This document shows, piece after piece, positions 19,693 to 28,677 of a stretch of DNA of 43,930 bases; the stretch's first letter is position 1, and each line of letters starts with the position of its first letter. The translations under genes and the position numbers were made by a program. Source of the DNA: Candidatus Neomarinimicrobiota bacterium (GTDB taxonomy: Bacteria > Fidelibacterota > Marinisomatia > Marinisomatales > TCS55). The DNA lies in the NCBI GenBank assembly GCA_018647265.1, contig JABGTK010000036.1:1-43930 (forward strand), in the 5' to 3' direction. The notes under the pieces were generated by a model that made no database searches, was not told where the DNA came from, and worked only from the letters and a program-made list of their open reading frames with translations.

Positions 19693-20847
19693 TTAAAATG
19701 CATGATCCATGTCATCAATTAAATCAGCAGCAGATTCTATTCCTGGAGAATACCTAATCAAAGAATCAGAAATACCTGCCTTAGCCCTTTCTTCCGGGTT
19801 CAAAAATGAATGGGAAGTTTGAACTGGCCGGGTGATTAGAGATTCGACTCCGCCTAAGCTTGCTGCGTTTAAGGGGTATTTTAAACGGCCAATAAATTCA
19901 TCAGAATAATCAACACCGCCCTTCAATTCAAAACTTAACATTGCGCCATATCCACCAAAGTATTTCTTCGCACGGAGGTGTTCAGAATTTGAAGGTATTC
20001 CAGGATAATTCACTTTAATAACATTTTCATGATTGTTTAAATATTCAGCGATTTTCTTCGCATTCTCTGATTGTTTATTAAATCTTAATAGTAGTGTTTT
20101 AATGCCACGTTGAAGTAAATAGCATGTATTTGGATCCATTGAACCACCCAAATAATTCAATTTTGATTTGATTTTATAAATATGTTCCTCACCTCCCATA
20201 ATAGCACCGCCAACAATATCAGAGTGACCATTTAAATATTTTGTGGCGGAATGAAGGACAATATCAAAACCGTTCACAATTGGATTATAAAGAACAGGTG
20301 TTGCAAAAGTATTATCAACAATTGATATCAAGTTATTTTCTTTAGCAAATCGTACAATCTCATCTAATTCTGGAATAGTCATAAGCGGATTAGTAATCGA
20401 TTCAATATATATTACTTTTGTATTGGGTTTAATTTTTAAGGCCCAATCAGAAGGTTGACTAGCATCAATAAAATCAACGTCTACTCCGCTTTTTGGTAAT
20501 TCTTTGGATACATACCCTGCGGTACCACCATACAATACCTTATGACATAATAGATGATCACCGAGTTCCAAAAAGGTGTTTAAAGTAGTCGTTATTGCAC
20601 TCATACCAGAAGATGTGACTAAAGCAGCTTCCGAACATTCTAATGCAGCTAATTTTCTATGAAGAAAAATATGATTTGGTGTATTGTTAAGTCGAAGATA
20701 CCGCATACCTATTTCCTGGCTATCTTTATCAATCTCATAGGTTGAACTTTGGAAAATCGGAATATTAACTGACCCGGCATACCTTGCCCTTGGTTCCCCT
20801 GCATGAATAGATTTTGTCTCAAATGACATATTTTTAACTGACATCAC
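19693..20847 (-). CDS. Cys/Met-metabolism PLP enzyme (cystathionine gamma-synthase/lyase family)
   Basis: 384 residues from ATG at 20847 (a second ATG follows immediately). Fold type I PLP features are visible: FQSSTYEIDK, YLRLNNTPN (the family's NPT site, here NNTPN), SGMSAITTTL (phosphate-binding loop), DNTFATPVLYNPI and the PLP lysine in HSATKYLNGHSDIVGG. The C-terminal SLGGVESLITRP and RYSPGIESAADLIDD are typical. The family includes MetB, MetC, MetZ and cystathionine gamma-lyase, and the exact reaction cannot be decided here. It stands alone, divergent from the NnrS-like gene. Confidence 0.9.
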   Translation of the reverse strand: MMSVKNMSFETKSIHAGEPRARYAGSVNIPIFQSSTYEIDKDSQEIGMRYLRLNNTPNHIFLHRKLAALECSEAALVTSSGMSAITTTLNTFLELGDHLLCHKVLYGGTAGYVSKELPKSGVDVDFIDASQPSDWALKIKPNTKVIYIESITNPLMTIPELDEIVRFAKENNLISIVDNTFATPVLYNPIVNGFDIVLHSATKYLNGHSDIVGGAIMGGEEHIYKIKSKLNYLGGSMDPNTCYLLQRGIKTLLLRFNKQSENAKKIAEYLNNHENVIKVNYPGIPSNSEHLRAKKYFGGYGAMLSFELKGGVDYSDEFIGRLKYPLNAASLGGVESLITRPVQTSHSFLNPEERAKAGISDSLIRYSPGIESAADLIDDMDHAF

Positions 20848-20912
20848 TTATCCTTTGGTTTATGAAATTTGTGTTATTTATAATAAATGGTTTGTTAACA
20901 ATAAAAAGCAAT

Positions 20913-20934
20913 ATATCCAAAACTCTTTGGATAT
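20913..20934. repeat. Inverted repeat in the divergent intergenic region (operator candidate)
   Basis: ATATCCAAA-actc-TTTGGATAT, perfect 9-base arms with a 4-base loop, about 66 bases upstream of the PLP enzyme and 160 bases upstream of the NnrS-like gene. There is no T-run, and both flanking genes point away, so an operator is more likely than a terminator. The half-site TTTGGATA also appears beside the Rrf2 start (19488-19504). The rest of the gap 20848-21092 shows only AT-rich DNA and the ATTATATTCGGATACAG element at 21044-21060. Confidence 0.4.
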
Positions 20935-21092
20935 TACAATATATTAATAACGATTTATTGTGGAATAAAACGATTTTTCCCCTACTTAATAAATTGAATT
21001 AGATTAATTGTAAAGAAATTAAACCGCAAATATTAAAGTAACTATTATATTCGGATACAGAACTCTTATTAAGTTTCCCACTTAATTGTTCA

Positions 21093-22484
21093 ATGAAAAT
21101 GATGCCAAAGTTCCCTTCTAAATATATTCACAGTGCCATTTTAATTGCCTTTTGGGCAGGCATAAATATGGGTGCTCATGTTGCCTTTACAGTCGGTTTT
21201 GATTTTCCCCTAGGGAAAGGATTTCATGCTTACATTCAAACACATGGCTATCTTCAGTTAATGGGGTGGATAGGACTTTTTGTGATGGGAGTCTCAATTC
21301 ATTTTTTATCTCGATTAGCCCATTTTGAAAATATAAATAAACTTCATATATCTGCCATATTGGTATCAATGGTATCGGGTTTATTCCTGAGATTTATTAC
21401 CCATTCTTTCTTACCATTTATAAATGAGCCATTTTGGTATTATTTTTTAGGATGGGGTACCATTTTTTCAGGAATCTTGGTTTTATCAGGGATTATATTA
21501 TACTTAGTATTTCTTTATAATATTATTCAGAATATTAAACCATCTTTCATTACCCCAAATAGGGATATTAGAATATTTTTGATGATGAATATTTTTGGTT
21601 GGTTGATTTATGGTGTTGGAAATCAAATATTATTAATAAATATGGTAATCAATCATGATATTTCTATCCTACACAACTGGCATCTTTTTCTAACTGATAT
21701 ATTTATTCATTTTACAATTTTTTCAATATGTATTGCCGTTAGCATCCGGGCACTCCCTCTTTTTTTAAGACTACCTTCAATTAAATGGAATGTAAGGTCA
21801 TTTAGCATTCTTTATTTAATAATCATTTCTCTAATCTTTGGATTTAAAATATTGTTTCATTTTGTATATATCTCTTGGTTCCCAAAAATGATTTACAGCT
21901 TCAGTATTCTAAAAAATCTTCTATTAATTTGGTTCATAATAAGATTGGATATATTATTCAAATCTAAACTATCTTGGATTTCAGAAACAAATCATGAGCG
22001 TAAACCCCGGAAAATCACGCCACGAAAATCTTTGCCAGACTATGGTGAATTCGGACGATTTGAGTGGCTTATTCGCTCTGCATTCTTTTGGCAATTTGTC
22101 GGCCTTATTTTTGATATCTTATTGCACGCTGGGTTAATAACCAAAATTCAAATGGGAATAAATATTGACGGAATACGACATATGTGGTTGGCCGGATTTA
22201 CTTCTTTACTTATAATGGGAATGGCGGTGCGAATGATACCGGGAATGACCGGTGCGATGAAACTGACACACCCTAACCGAGTTGTCTATCTTTCAATCAT
22301 AATAAATATTTCCGTTTTATTTAGAGTCCTTTCTGCTATCATTCCCGAACAAGCCTTAATCCTCCTTCCTTTCAATGGAACTATTGCTACTCGTATGTTT
22401 GGTTTGTCTGGATTAATATTTTTATTCGGACTTGGAATATTTTATTATATTATGAAACCTGTACTAAAATGCTGTCGCAATTAA
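21093..22484 (+). CDS. NnrS-like polytopic membrane protein
   Basis: 463 residues, about 12 membrane helices, first gene on the plus strand. Histidine-bearing helices include FHAYIQTHGYLQLMGWIGLF near residue 44 and DGIRHMWLAGFTSLLIMGMAVRMIPGMTG near 364. The latter fits the NnrS motif 'Hal..Ga.g.miLgvm.R...GHtG', and LFRVLSAI follows as in NnrS. NnrS is a haem- and copper-containing membrane protein that protects denitrifying cells against nitrosative stress. I am fairly sure of the resemblance, less of the function. The 21044-21060 element upstream resembles the one at the Rrf2 start, which fits common control. The coding sequence seems even more AT-rich than its neighbours. Confidence 0.62.
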   Translation: MKMMPKFPSKYIHSAILIAFWAGINMGAHVAFTVGFDFPLGKGFHAYIQTHGYLQLMGWIGLFVMGVSIHFLSRLAHFENINKLHISAILVSMVSGLFLRFITHSFLPFINEPFWYYFLGWGTIFSGILVLSGIILYLVFLYNIIQNIKPSFITPNRDIRIFLMMNIFGWLIYGVGNQILLINMVINHDISILHNWHLFLTDIFIHFTIFSICIAVSIRALPLFLRLPSIKWNVRSFSILYLIIISLIFGFKILFHFVYISWFPKMIYSFSILKNLLLIWFIIRLDILFKSKLSWISETNHERKPRKITPRKSLPDYGEFGRFEWLIRSAFFWQFVGLIFDILLHAGLITKIQMGINIDGIRHMWLAGFTSLLIMGMAVRMIPGMTGAMKLTHPNRVVYLSIIINISVLFRVLSAIIPEQALILLPFNGTIATRMFGLSGLIFLFGLGIFYYIMKPVLKCCRN

Positions 22485-22648
22485 AAAGATATAAAGAACA
22501 CTCATTCAAACTCAACAAGAAGACAGACCCAAAGAGGATCGAAAAGTGTTCAATTTTATTTGGCTCTACAGTAGAAAGAGTGGTTCGAAAATCTTCCATT
22601 CCTGTTTTAATTATTCCAGGCGATAAAGAACCGCTCGAAATACCCTAA
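22469..22648 (+). pseudogene. C-terminal remnant of a universal stress protein (UspA)
   Basis: A 59-codon frame starting inside the end of the NnrS-like gene and ending at TAA 22646-22648, where it touches the converging hypE. Residues 30-50, LFGSTVERVVRKSSIPVLIIP, match the end of the UspA fold (phosphate-loop 'GS..erv.r.s..PVLvvp'). The earlier 30 residues are basic and contain TDPKRIEKC, which may be the decayed counterpart of the usual 'THG..GiekflfGS' strand. The other roughly 100 residues of a Usp domain are missing. Whether the short frame is still translated is unknown. The match is based on motif memory only. Confidence 0.6.
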
Positions 22649-23673
22649 CAAATCCGGGGAAGTTGTTCTCCCGAAATCATATCCACAATCTTTTCAGGTC
22701 CAAAGGGTTGCACCATAGTGACTTTAGCTTTTCCACTTGATAGTACGTATCCAATCCGAATCGCATCTGGAATCGCAGACAATACCCCATCAACATCATC
22801 TGGAGATACAAAAGAAATAAATCGACCTTCATTGGCTAAATAAATAGGATCAAAACCCATAATTTCACACGCACCCCGAACTTCGTCCAAAATAGGAATA
22901 GCTTCTTCTTCTAATTGAATATGTACCTGAGCTGATTGACTGATTTCAACCAATGCACTGGCGAGCCCACCCCGCGTTAAATCTCTAAAACAATGAGGCG
23001 AAACGCCTGCATCAATTATGGATTTAACTTGGTGGTTCACCGCCATACTATCAGACTTAATTGTGGTGGAGAATTTCAAACCTTCTCGTACCGCCATGAT
23101 GGCGATACTATGGCGACCAATATCACCTGATATGACTACTGCATCCCCTGGTTTCACATTTTGTGGACTAATATTCACACCGGGAATGACTTCGCCAATT
23201 CCAGCCGTATTGATATAAATACCATCCCCCTTACCTTTATCAACAACTTTAGTATCCCCTGTAACCACATCCACACCTGCTTTTTCTGATGCGAGTTTTA
23301 TAGAGTGAACTATTCGTTCTAAGTCCGCAATGGGAAATCCTTCTTCTAATATAATGGCTAAACTGAGATATTTTGGAATGGCACCACACATGGCCACATC
23401 ATTTACGGTGCCATGCACCGACAAACTTCCAATATCGCCCCCAGGGAAAAAGAGTGGATCAATGACAAATGAATCTGTGGAAAAGGCTAATTTTGTATTT
23501 CCCATTTCTAAAATTGCACCATCATGCAACTGATCTAAGACATCATTGGAAAGCGTAGATTGAAATAAATTTTGAATCAACTGATTCATTACTTTACCGC
23601 CACCGCCATGTGCCATCGTTATATGGCCGGAATTATCAAATGGTACCGGACAATTTAGTTTAAAATCTGTCAT
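22645..23673 (-). CDS. hypE: Hydrogenase maturation protein HypE
   Basis: 342 residues. The AIR-synthase-like fold shows HGGGGKVMNQLI near residue 23, MGNTKLAFSTDSFVIDPLFFPGGDIG near 57 and a VVTGDTKVVDKGKGDGIY segment near 135. It ends in the conserved PRIC, whose last residue (C342) is the cysteine that carries carbamoyl and then cyano groups. HypE dehydrates the thiocarboxamide made with HypF to thiocyanate, supplying CN ligands of the [NiFe] site. It is the last gene of the hydrogenase operon, 4 bases after the NicO-like gene. Complete and typical. Confidence 0.97.
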   Translation of the reverse strand: MTDFKLNCPVPFDNSGHITMAHGGGGKVMNQLIQNLFQSTLSNDVLDQLHDGAILEMGNTKLAFSTDSFVIDPLFFPGGDIGSLSVHGTVNDVAMCGAIPKYLSLAIILEEGFPIADLERIVHSIKLASEKAGVDVVTGDTKVVDKGKGDGIYINTAGIGEVIPGVNISPQNVKPGDAVVISGDIGRHSIAIMAVREGLKFSTTIKSDSMAVNHQVKSIIDAGVSPHCFRDLTRGGLASALVEISQSAQVHIQLEEEAIPILDEVRGACEIMGFDPIYLANEGRFISFVSPDDVDGVLSAIPDAIRIGYVLSSGKAKVTMVQPFGPEKIVDMISGEQLPRIC

Positions 23674-23677
23674 AAAA

Positions 23678-24325
23678 TTATAATCCTAAAAATTGAATTC
23701 CCAATCCACTGGACAAAATAATACTTCCTGCAAAGGCATGGGTGTAAGGTTCAAATTTTCTGATCTGTACATACCCCAATCCTGTAATACCTAAATAAAC
23801 AAAGCCCATCATGGTGCTGATGGTTACCAATGTAAAGACAAGACTCACGGCAAATAATCCAACATAACTATGTTGAAAAGTTGATGCCATTAACAAAGGT
23901 ATTAATGGCTCGCATGGCCCCAATACAAAAAAGATAAATAAGGCCCAAATTGAATTTTTAGACACGGTAGTTCCTACCGAATGATGATGGGGTTTTGGAT
24001 TGAAATAAACTTCTCGTAATCCCCATAATGTGTAAAGCAATCCGAATCCGATTAAAAACCAAGCAGCAATATCTCCACGGACTGATTTAATCCATTCAAA
24101 TTGAGTCAATCCAATCCCTGCGCCTATGCCAATACCTGCAATAAACATGGATGAAAGTGTGTGTCCAAATCCACAAAATGCTGTTATGAACATTGTTTTC
24201 TTTTTTGTCCAGCGATTCGCTTGGGATAAGGCAACAAAGGGCAAATAATGGTCCGGGCCAAATAAAGTATGGATGAATGCTACTAATGCAGAAGATGACA
24301 GTAAAATCGCTAATTCGTTATTCAT
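23678..24325 (-). CDS. NicO/UreH-like metal (nickel) transporter
   Basis: 215 residues, about six membrane helices. The helix-1 motif [12 protein letters not shown] (residues about 19-30) resembles the H-x4-[GD]-x-DH metal motif of the NicO/RcnA/UreH families, and [17 protein letters not shown] in helix 2 is the second family signature. [10 protein letters not shown] loop lies before helix 4. Sitting between hypD and hypE (ATGA overlap with hypD), it probably supplies nickel for the hydrogenase. Alternative names for this fold are 'sulfite exporter TauE/SafE-like' or 'urease accessory UreH-like'. Direction of transport is not shown by sequence. Confidence 0.75.
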   Translation of the reverse strand: MNNELAILLSSSALVAFIHTLFGPDHYLPFVALSQANRWTKKKTMFITAFCGFGHTLSSMFIAGIGIGAGIGLTQFEWIKSVRGDIAAWFLIGFGLLYTLWGLREVYFNPKPHHHSVGTTVSKNSIWALFIFFVLGPCEPLIPLLMASTFQHSYVGLFAVSLVFTLVTISTMMGFVYLGITGLGYVQIRKFEPYTHAFAGSIILSSGLGIQFLGL

Positions 24326-25410
24326 AAGTGTCTATGGTATTTATGATAGGCGGCACAAGCTCCTTCAGGAGAAACCATGGTGGCGCCAAACGGAGATTCT
24401 GGTGTGCATGTTTTTCCAAAAGCAGGACATTCATTAGGCCGTTTATGGCCCATCAAAATTTCACCACTAATACAATCAGCCGGTTCTTCTGCGGTGGTAT
24501 TGATAACACCAAATTTCTTTTCTGCATCGAATTTTTCATATTTTTCGGTTAACCCCCATCCACTCATTGGGATTTCGCCAATACCACGCCATTTTCTCGG
24601 AATAACTTTAAACACATCTTTTAATATTTTTTGAGCCGGATCATTCCCGCGTTTTGTCACGGAACGAACATATTGATTTTCTACAACATACTTCCCCGCT
24701 TCTAATTGTTTTATGGTCATTAAAATCCCATGAAGAAGATCCACTGGTTCAAACCCTGTTACCACAATAGGGACTTTATATGTTTCGCATAGTAAAAAAT
24801 ATTCTTCATATCCCATGACAGTGCATACATGTCCTGCAGCGAGAAATCCCTGCACTTGATTTTTTTCCGATTGGAGAATAGCTTCAATAGCTGGCGGGAC
24901 TAATACATGCGAAATGAGTACACTAAAATTTTTCAATTTTTGGGCGTGAGCTGCCACTACTGTCATCGCATTCGCAGGGGCTGTGGTTTCAAATCCTACA
25001 CCAAAAAAAACAATATCTTTATTAGGATTTTTAGTGGCCAATTCCACGGCATCCATAGGGGAATACACAATGCGCACATCCCCACCTTTGGCTTTCACCG
25101 TGAATAAATCGCCATGACTCCCCGGCACACGGAGCATATCTCCAAAAGATGTAAATATCACGTTCGGGTGGGCTGCAATTTCCAATGCTTTATCAATCAT
25201 TTCCACCGGCGTAACACACACGGGGCACCCGGGGCCATGCACCAAACGTATTTTATCTGGAATTAATTCATCAATTCCATATCGAATAATGGAATGCGTT
25301 TGGCCACCACACATTTCCATAATAGTCCAAGGTTGGGTGGTGGATTTATGAATTTCATCCACCAATCGTAGCACTGTTTCTTTATCTCTGTATTCGTCTA
25401 AATATTTCAT
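24322..25410 (-). CDS. hypD: Hydrogenase maturation protein HypD
   Basis: 362 residues, normal length. Key motifs: [15 protein letters not shown] (about 32-46), [12 protein letters not shown] (about 58-69), [31 protein letters not shown] and [11 protein letters not shown]; the C-terminal cysteines in [23 protein letters not shown] hold the [4Fe-4S] cluster. With HypC it forms the scaffold on which the Fe(CN)2CO unit is built. hypC ends 2 bases upstream. Confidence 0.97.
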   Translation of the reverse strand: MKYLDEYRDKETVLRLVDEIHKSTTQPWTIMEMCGGQTHSIIRYGIDELIPDKIRLVHGPGCPVCVTPVEMIDKALEIAAHPNVIFTSFGDMLRVPGSHGDLFTVKAKGGDVRIVYSPMDAVELATKNPNKDIVFFGVGFETTAPANAMTVVAAHAQKLKNFSVLISHVLVPPAIEAILQSEKNQVQGFLAAGHVCTVMGYEEYFLLCETYKVPIVVTGFEPVDLLHGILMTIKQLEAGKYVVENQYVRSVTKRGNDPAQKILKDVFKVIPRKWRGIGEIPMSGWGLTEKYEKFDAEKKFGVINTTAEEPADCISGEILMGHKRPNECPAFGKTCTPESPFGATMVSPEGACAAYHKYHRHL

Positions 25411-25412
25411 AT

Positions 25413-25649
25413 TTACAATTCAAGATTTCCAATTTCGTTTAAATAATCAAAGACTTTTAATGCTTCTTTTTCATCAATAACGCTGATGGCAAATCCCACA
25501 TGAACAATAAGAAAATCTCCCACATTGGCTTCCGGTGTGTACGACAAATTCACATCTTTTATAATTCCACCAAAACTCACTTTTCCCGTCTTGATTAATC
25601 CATCATCTTGAATCATTTTTATCAATTCACCTGGTATGCCTAAACACAT
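25413..25649 (-). CDS. hypC: Hydrogenase maturation chaperone HypC
   Basis: 78 residues starting MCLGIPGEL, where Cys2 is the essential iron-unit ligand of HypC. The core [35 protein letters not shown] is the normal small beta-barrel. It shuttles the Fe(CN)2CO unit from HypD to the apo large subunit. It overlaps the end of hypF by 10 bases. Confidence 0.97.
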   Translation of the reverse strand: MCLGIPGELIKMIQDDGLIKTGKVSFGGIIKDVNLSYTPEANVGDFLIVHVGFAISVIDEKEALKVFDYLNEIGNLEL

Positions 25650-27925
25650 TCTTTTTGTCCCCCGTAATAAAGTGCGGCAGCTTGTCCCATAGAGATTCCA
25701 CCATCGTTAATTGGTATATCTTGATTCCAATAGACCTTGAAATTCTTGAGTCTTAGTTTGTGTATTGTCTGTTCCAACAATGTTTTATTTTGAAAACAAC
25801 CGCCTGATAAACAGATAGTATTTATGTCCACTAATTCTGATACAACACCAATCATATTGGATAAAGATTCATGAAATTTATAGGCGATTTTTTTTCGTGA
25901 AATTTTTGAATTAACATCATGCAAAATAGTTTCTACCATGGGTGTCCAATCTAAAACATGCTTCCCATTTTCATGATGAACTGTAATGGGATAAGATATG
26001 TCAGAAGAATAGTCATCAATGGAAAACTCCAAATCCATCGCAGCTTGGCCTTCGAACTGAGTTTTTTGGTTATAGCCCGATATAAAACTCACCGCATCAA
26101 AGAGTCGCCCCATGCTAGTGGTTTCATGGATATTCGTTCCCGATTCAAACATCGTTTTCATAACATCGAGTTCAAAATCTTTAAATGAATTTTGGACAAG
26201 TGGCAAATCAAATACATCATTCCCCATGAGAGTAAATAGCAATCCCAATGCGGATCGGCGTGGTTCTTTCGCGCCTAAATCTACGCCAGGAAGTTTAAAC
26301 GGTTTTAAATGAGCAGTCCGTTTCCATCCCTGCCTATTTATAGTAAAAAATTCACTACCCCAAATTGTATTATCTACGCCCAAACCCGTACCATCCCACG
26401 ACAAGCCGAAAACGGGAAGTGGCAGGTGATGTTCTGCAATGACCGACCAAATATGAGCAATATGATGCTGAACTGGATACAAGGGTAATCCCAATGATTT
26501 CGCAAAGGTCGTGGATTGATAATCGGGATGCAAATCACAGGCTACCGATTTCACATTTAAATCATACATTTGAATCAAATCTTGGCTCACCGTTTGTTGC
26601 GTTTGAGCCGATAACTCTGAATCCAAATTTCCAATATGTTGGCTCATAAAAAATTGATTTTTCCGCGTAACGGTGATAGTGTTTTTCAAATGTGCACCTG
26701 TGGCCAAAATGGATGAAAGCCCTTCTTTCACCTGAATAGGAAACGGAGCATATCCACGAGCTCGGCGAAGAATCATTTTTTTTCCTGCCATTAGACGAAC
26801 CACAGAATCATCAACGGGGCGAACGATAGGACGAGTGTGAATTAGATATCCATCAGCAATCTGGCCCAATCTCTCCAAGGCTTCAGCTTCATCTATGCAA
26901 ATGGGTTCGTTGGCCAAATTGCCACTTGTGGCTATAATAGGGAATCCCAAACCACTCATTAATAATTCGTGCAATGGAGTGTATGGCAACATCAATCCTA
27001 AATTTGGATTCCCAGGCGCAACCTGCTGAGTGAACATGACATTTTGTTTCGATTTTAAAATGAGTATGGGTTTTTCAGGCGATGTTAAAATAGAAATTTC
27101 ATTAGGATCCATTTCACAAAGGGATGACGCCATTTGAAGATTTTTCACCATGAGCGCAAATGGTTTAGCAGGGCGATTTTTTCTTTTTCTCAATGTGTTG
27201 ACTGCCACAGAATTTCTGGCATCACAGATTAATTGGAATCCGCCCAAGCCTTTGAGTGCAATAATTTTTCCCTGACATATTTCATCAATAGTCCAAATGA
27301 GCGCGTCTAGCTTTTGAGCGATTTCGGTTCCTGAATTATTCCAAAAAGATAATTGGGGGCCACAATTAGGACATGCATTGGGCTGTGCATGAAAACGTCT
27401 GTTTTCTGGATCATCGTATTCAGATTGACATTGGGTACACATTTTAAATTTCGCCATGGATGTTTCTGGACGATCATATGGTAAATTTTTAATAATAGAA
27501 AAACGTGGACCACAGTTAGTACAATTCGTAAATGGATATTGATACCGACGATTTGTCGGCTCAGCAATGTCGATTAAGCAATCATCACAGGTGGACATGT
27601 CGGGTAAAATTAAGGCGGATTTTTCGCCGGATTTTTGGCTATGAACAATTTTAAATTGACTCAACCCATTGGGGTTGGCCTTATGGGTTTTAATTTCAAA
27701 AATTCGTGCTAAAGGTGGAGCTTCCGATCGCAAATTGGATAAAAATGTTTGAATAGATTCATCATTGCCTTGGGCCAAAATGCTGACACCTTCGGTAGTA
27801 TTTTTCACATGACCGGTTAGAGAGTTCGCCCGCGCCAATTTATAAATAAACGGGCGAAAACCAACACCTTGCACCATGCCTGATATATAAATTTTCAGTG
27901 CTTTTGGACTAAAAACGTCACTCAT
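25640..27925 (-). CDS. hypF: Carbamoyltransferase HypF
   Basis: 761 residues from ATG at 27925, preferred to the GTG at 27934 because GGTG lies at ribosome-site distance; this leaves 12 bases after hypA. Domains in order: acylphosphatase-like (YISGMVQGVGFRPFIYKLA, about 12-95), two zinc fingers (CDDC...CTNC and CTQC...CPNC, about 105-190), YrdC-like (about 200-390, with KGLGGFQLICDA and TSGNLANEPICID), and a Kae1-like C-terminal domain (VQHHIAHIWSVIAEH; FGLSWDGTGLG; LSGGCFQNKTLLE). HypF makes carbamoyl-AMP and loads HypE. Complete. Confidence 0.96.
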   Translation of the reverse strand: MSDVFSPKALKIYISGMVQGVGFRPFIYKLARANSLTGHVKNTTEGVSILAQGNDESIQTFLSNLRSEAPPLARIFEIKTHKANPNGLSQFKIVHSQKSGEKSALILPDMSTCDDCLIDIAEPTNRRYQYPFTNCTNCGPRFSIIKNLPYDRPETSMAKFKMCTQCQSEYDDPENRRFHAQPNACPNCGPQLSFWNNSGTEIAQKLDALIWTIDEICQGKIIALKGLGGFQLICDARNSVAVNTLRKRKNRPAKPFALMVKNLQMASSLCEMDPNEISILTSPEKPILILKSKQNVMFTQQVAPGNPNLGLMLPYTPLHELLMSGLGFPIIATSGNLANEPICIDEAEALERLGQIADGYLIHTRPIVRPVDDSVVRLMAGKKMILRRARGYAPFPIQVKEGLSSILATGAHLKNTITVTRKNQFFMSQHIGNLDSELSAQTQQTVSQDLIQMYDLNVKSVACDLHPDYQSTTFAKSLGLPLYPVQHHIAHIWSVIAEHHLPLPVFGLSWDGTGLGVDNTIWGSEFFTINRQGWKRTAHLKPFKLPGVDLGAKEPRRSALGLLFTLMGNDVFDLPLVQNSFKDFELDVMKTMFESGTNIHETTSMGRLFDAVSFISGYNQKTQFEGQAAMDLEFSIDDYSSDISYPITVHHENGKHVLDWTPMVETILHDVNSKISRKKIAYKFHESLSNMIGVVSELVDINTICLSGGCFQNKTLLEQTIHKLRLKNFKVYWNQDIPINDGGISMGQAAALYYGGQKECV

Positions 27926-27937
27926 TATTCGCACCGA

Positions 27938-28201
27938 TTAAGAATCAATATCAACGGATTTTAGAAGAATATCCTGGGCTTGTGGATGAAACGCATCATC
28001 AGATGTCTCAATGTTTAAGTCCACACCTTCTAATTCAGAATTTTGGGTGGCCATATCAAAATGTTCTTTTAAATGATTTGCGGAAATATGGCTCATTGCT
28101 CCCAGCCAAAGTGAAATAGAATTCACTTTTTTTGCTTTCCCATCTTTGGCAACAAGTCTTATTTTTTTCAATAAATCATTCAATAGAGTCATTTCATGCA
28201 T
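27938..28201 (-). CDS. hypA: HypA-like nickel metallochaperone lacking the zinc-finger domain
   Basis: 87 residues against about 113 for ordinary HypA. The N-terminus MHEMTLLNDLLKKI keeps the nickel-binding His2/Glu3. The middle (VNSISLWLGAMSHISANHLKEHFDMAT and LNIET) and the last strand DILLKSVDID correspond to HypA, but the two CxxC pairs that bind zinc are absent; only DDAFHPQAQ stands in their place, and the protein has no cysteine at all. So this is a zinc-less variant. It overlaps the protease gene by 8 bases. No hypB GTPase is seen near it. Confidence 0.85.
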   Translation of the reverse strand: MHEMTLLNDLLKKIRLVAKDGKAKKVNSISLWLGAMSHISANHLKEHFDMATQNSELEGVDLNIETSDDAFHPQAQDILLKSVDIDS

Positions 28202-28676
28202 AAGTTGGATTGCCGGTTAATATTTTTTGAATATCTTTCAACAACATTCCTGTCACTTTATCTGCAGATATTTGAACATGTTTTGAAATATCTTTTCCTA
28301 TACCAAATTGTTCACCTTCAATCCCATAAATAATTAAGCTTTTTGGCAATTCACCCAAGACTCGCGCCATTTCAACCGCTTCTGCTACACCAAATGCATG
28401 TGTTGAATAATGAAAAAAGTCCGTAGGGACTTTTTCTTGATTTGCAAAAATACGATGAATGGTGCCCGGCGCTTTGCCGGACTGAACCGCATCTACCAAA
28501 AAAACGTGCTGATATTTTTTCCACACGTCCATAATGTCTGACCCTTCGCCAGACCGTTCCATAAGATGCACTTGTTCTGGCGGACCCATTCGCAAAGTTT
28601 TCAACACACTTAATCCTACAGAATCATCACTTCGATAGGGGCTGCCGACCCCAATAACTAAAATTGATTTTTCCAA
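28194..28676 (-). CDS. [NiFe] hydrogenase maturation protease (HyaD/HycI family)
   Basis: 160 residues. Motifs: VIGVGSPYRSDDSVGLSVL (residues about 7-25, with the conserved acidic metal ligand), FLVDAVQSGKAPGTIH near 56 and STHAFGVAEAVEMA near 88 with the conserved His. These are the metal/substrate residues of the family. It removes the C-terminal peptide of the hydrogenase large subunit after nickel insertion; that subunit, encoded directly upstream, still has a 9-residue tail behind its DPCxxCxxH motif, so the pair fits. Confidence 0.93.
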   Translation of the reverse strand: MEKSILVIGVGSPYRSDDSVGLSVLKTLRMGPPEQVHLMERSGEGSDIMDVWKKYQHVFLVDAVQSGKAPGTIHRIFANQEKVPTDFFHYSTHAFGVAEAVEMARVLGELPKSLIIYGIEGEQFGIGKDISKHVQISADKVTGMLLKDIQKILTGNPTYA

Positions 28677-28677
28677 A

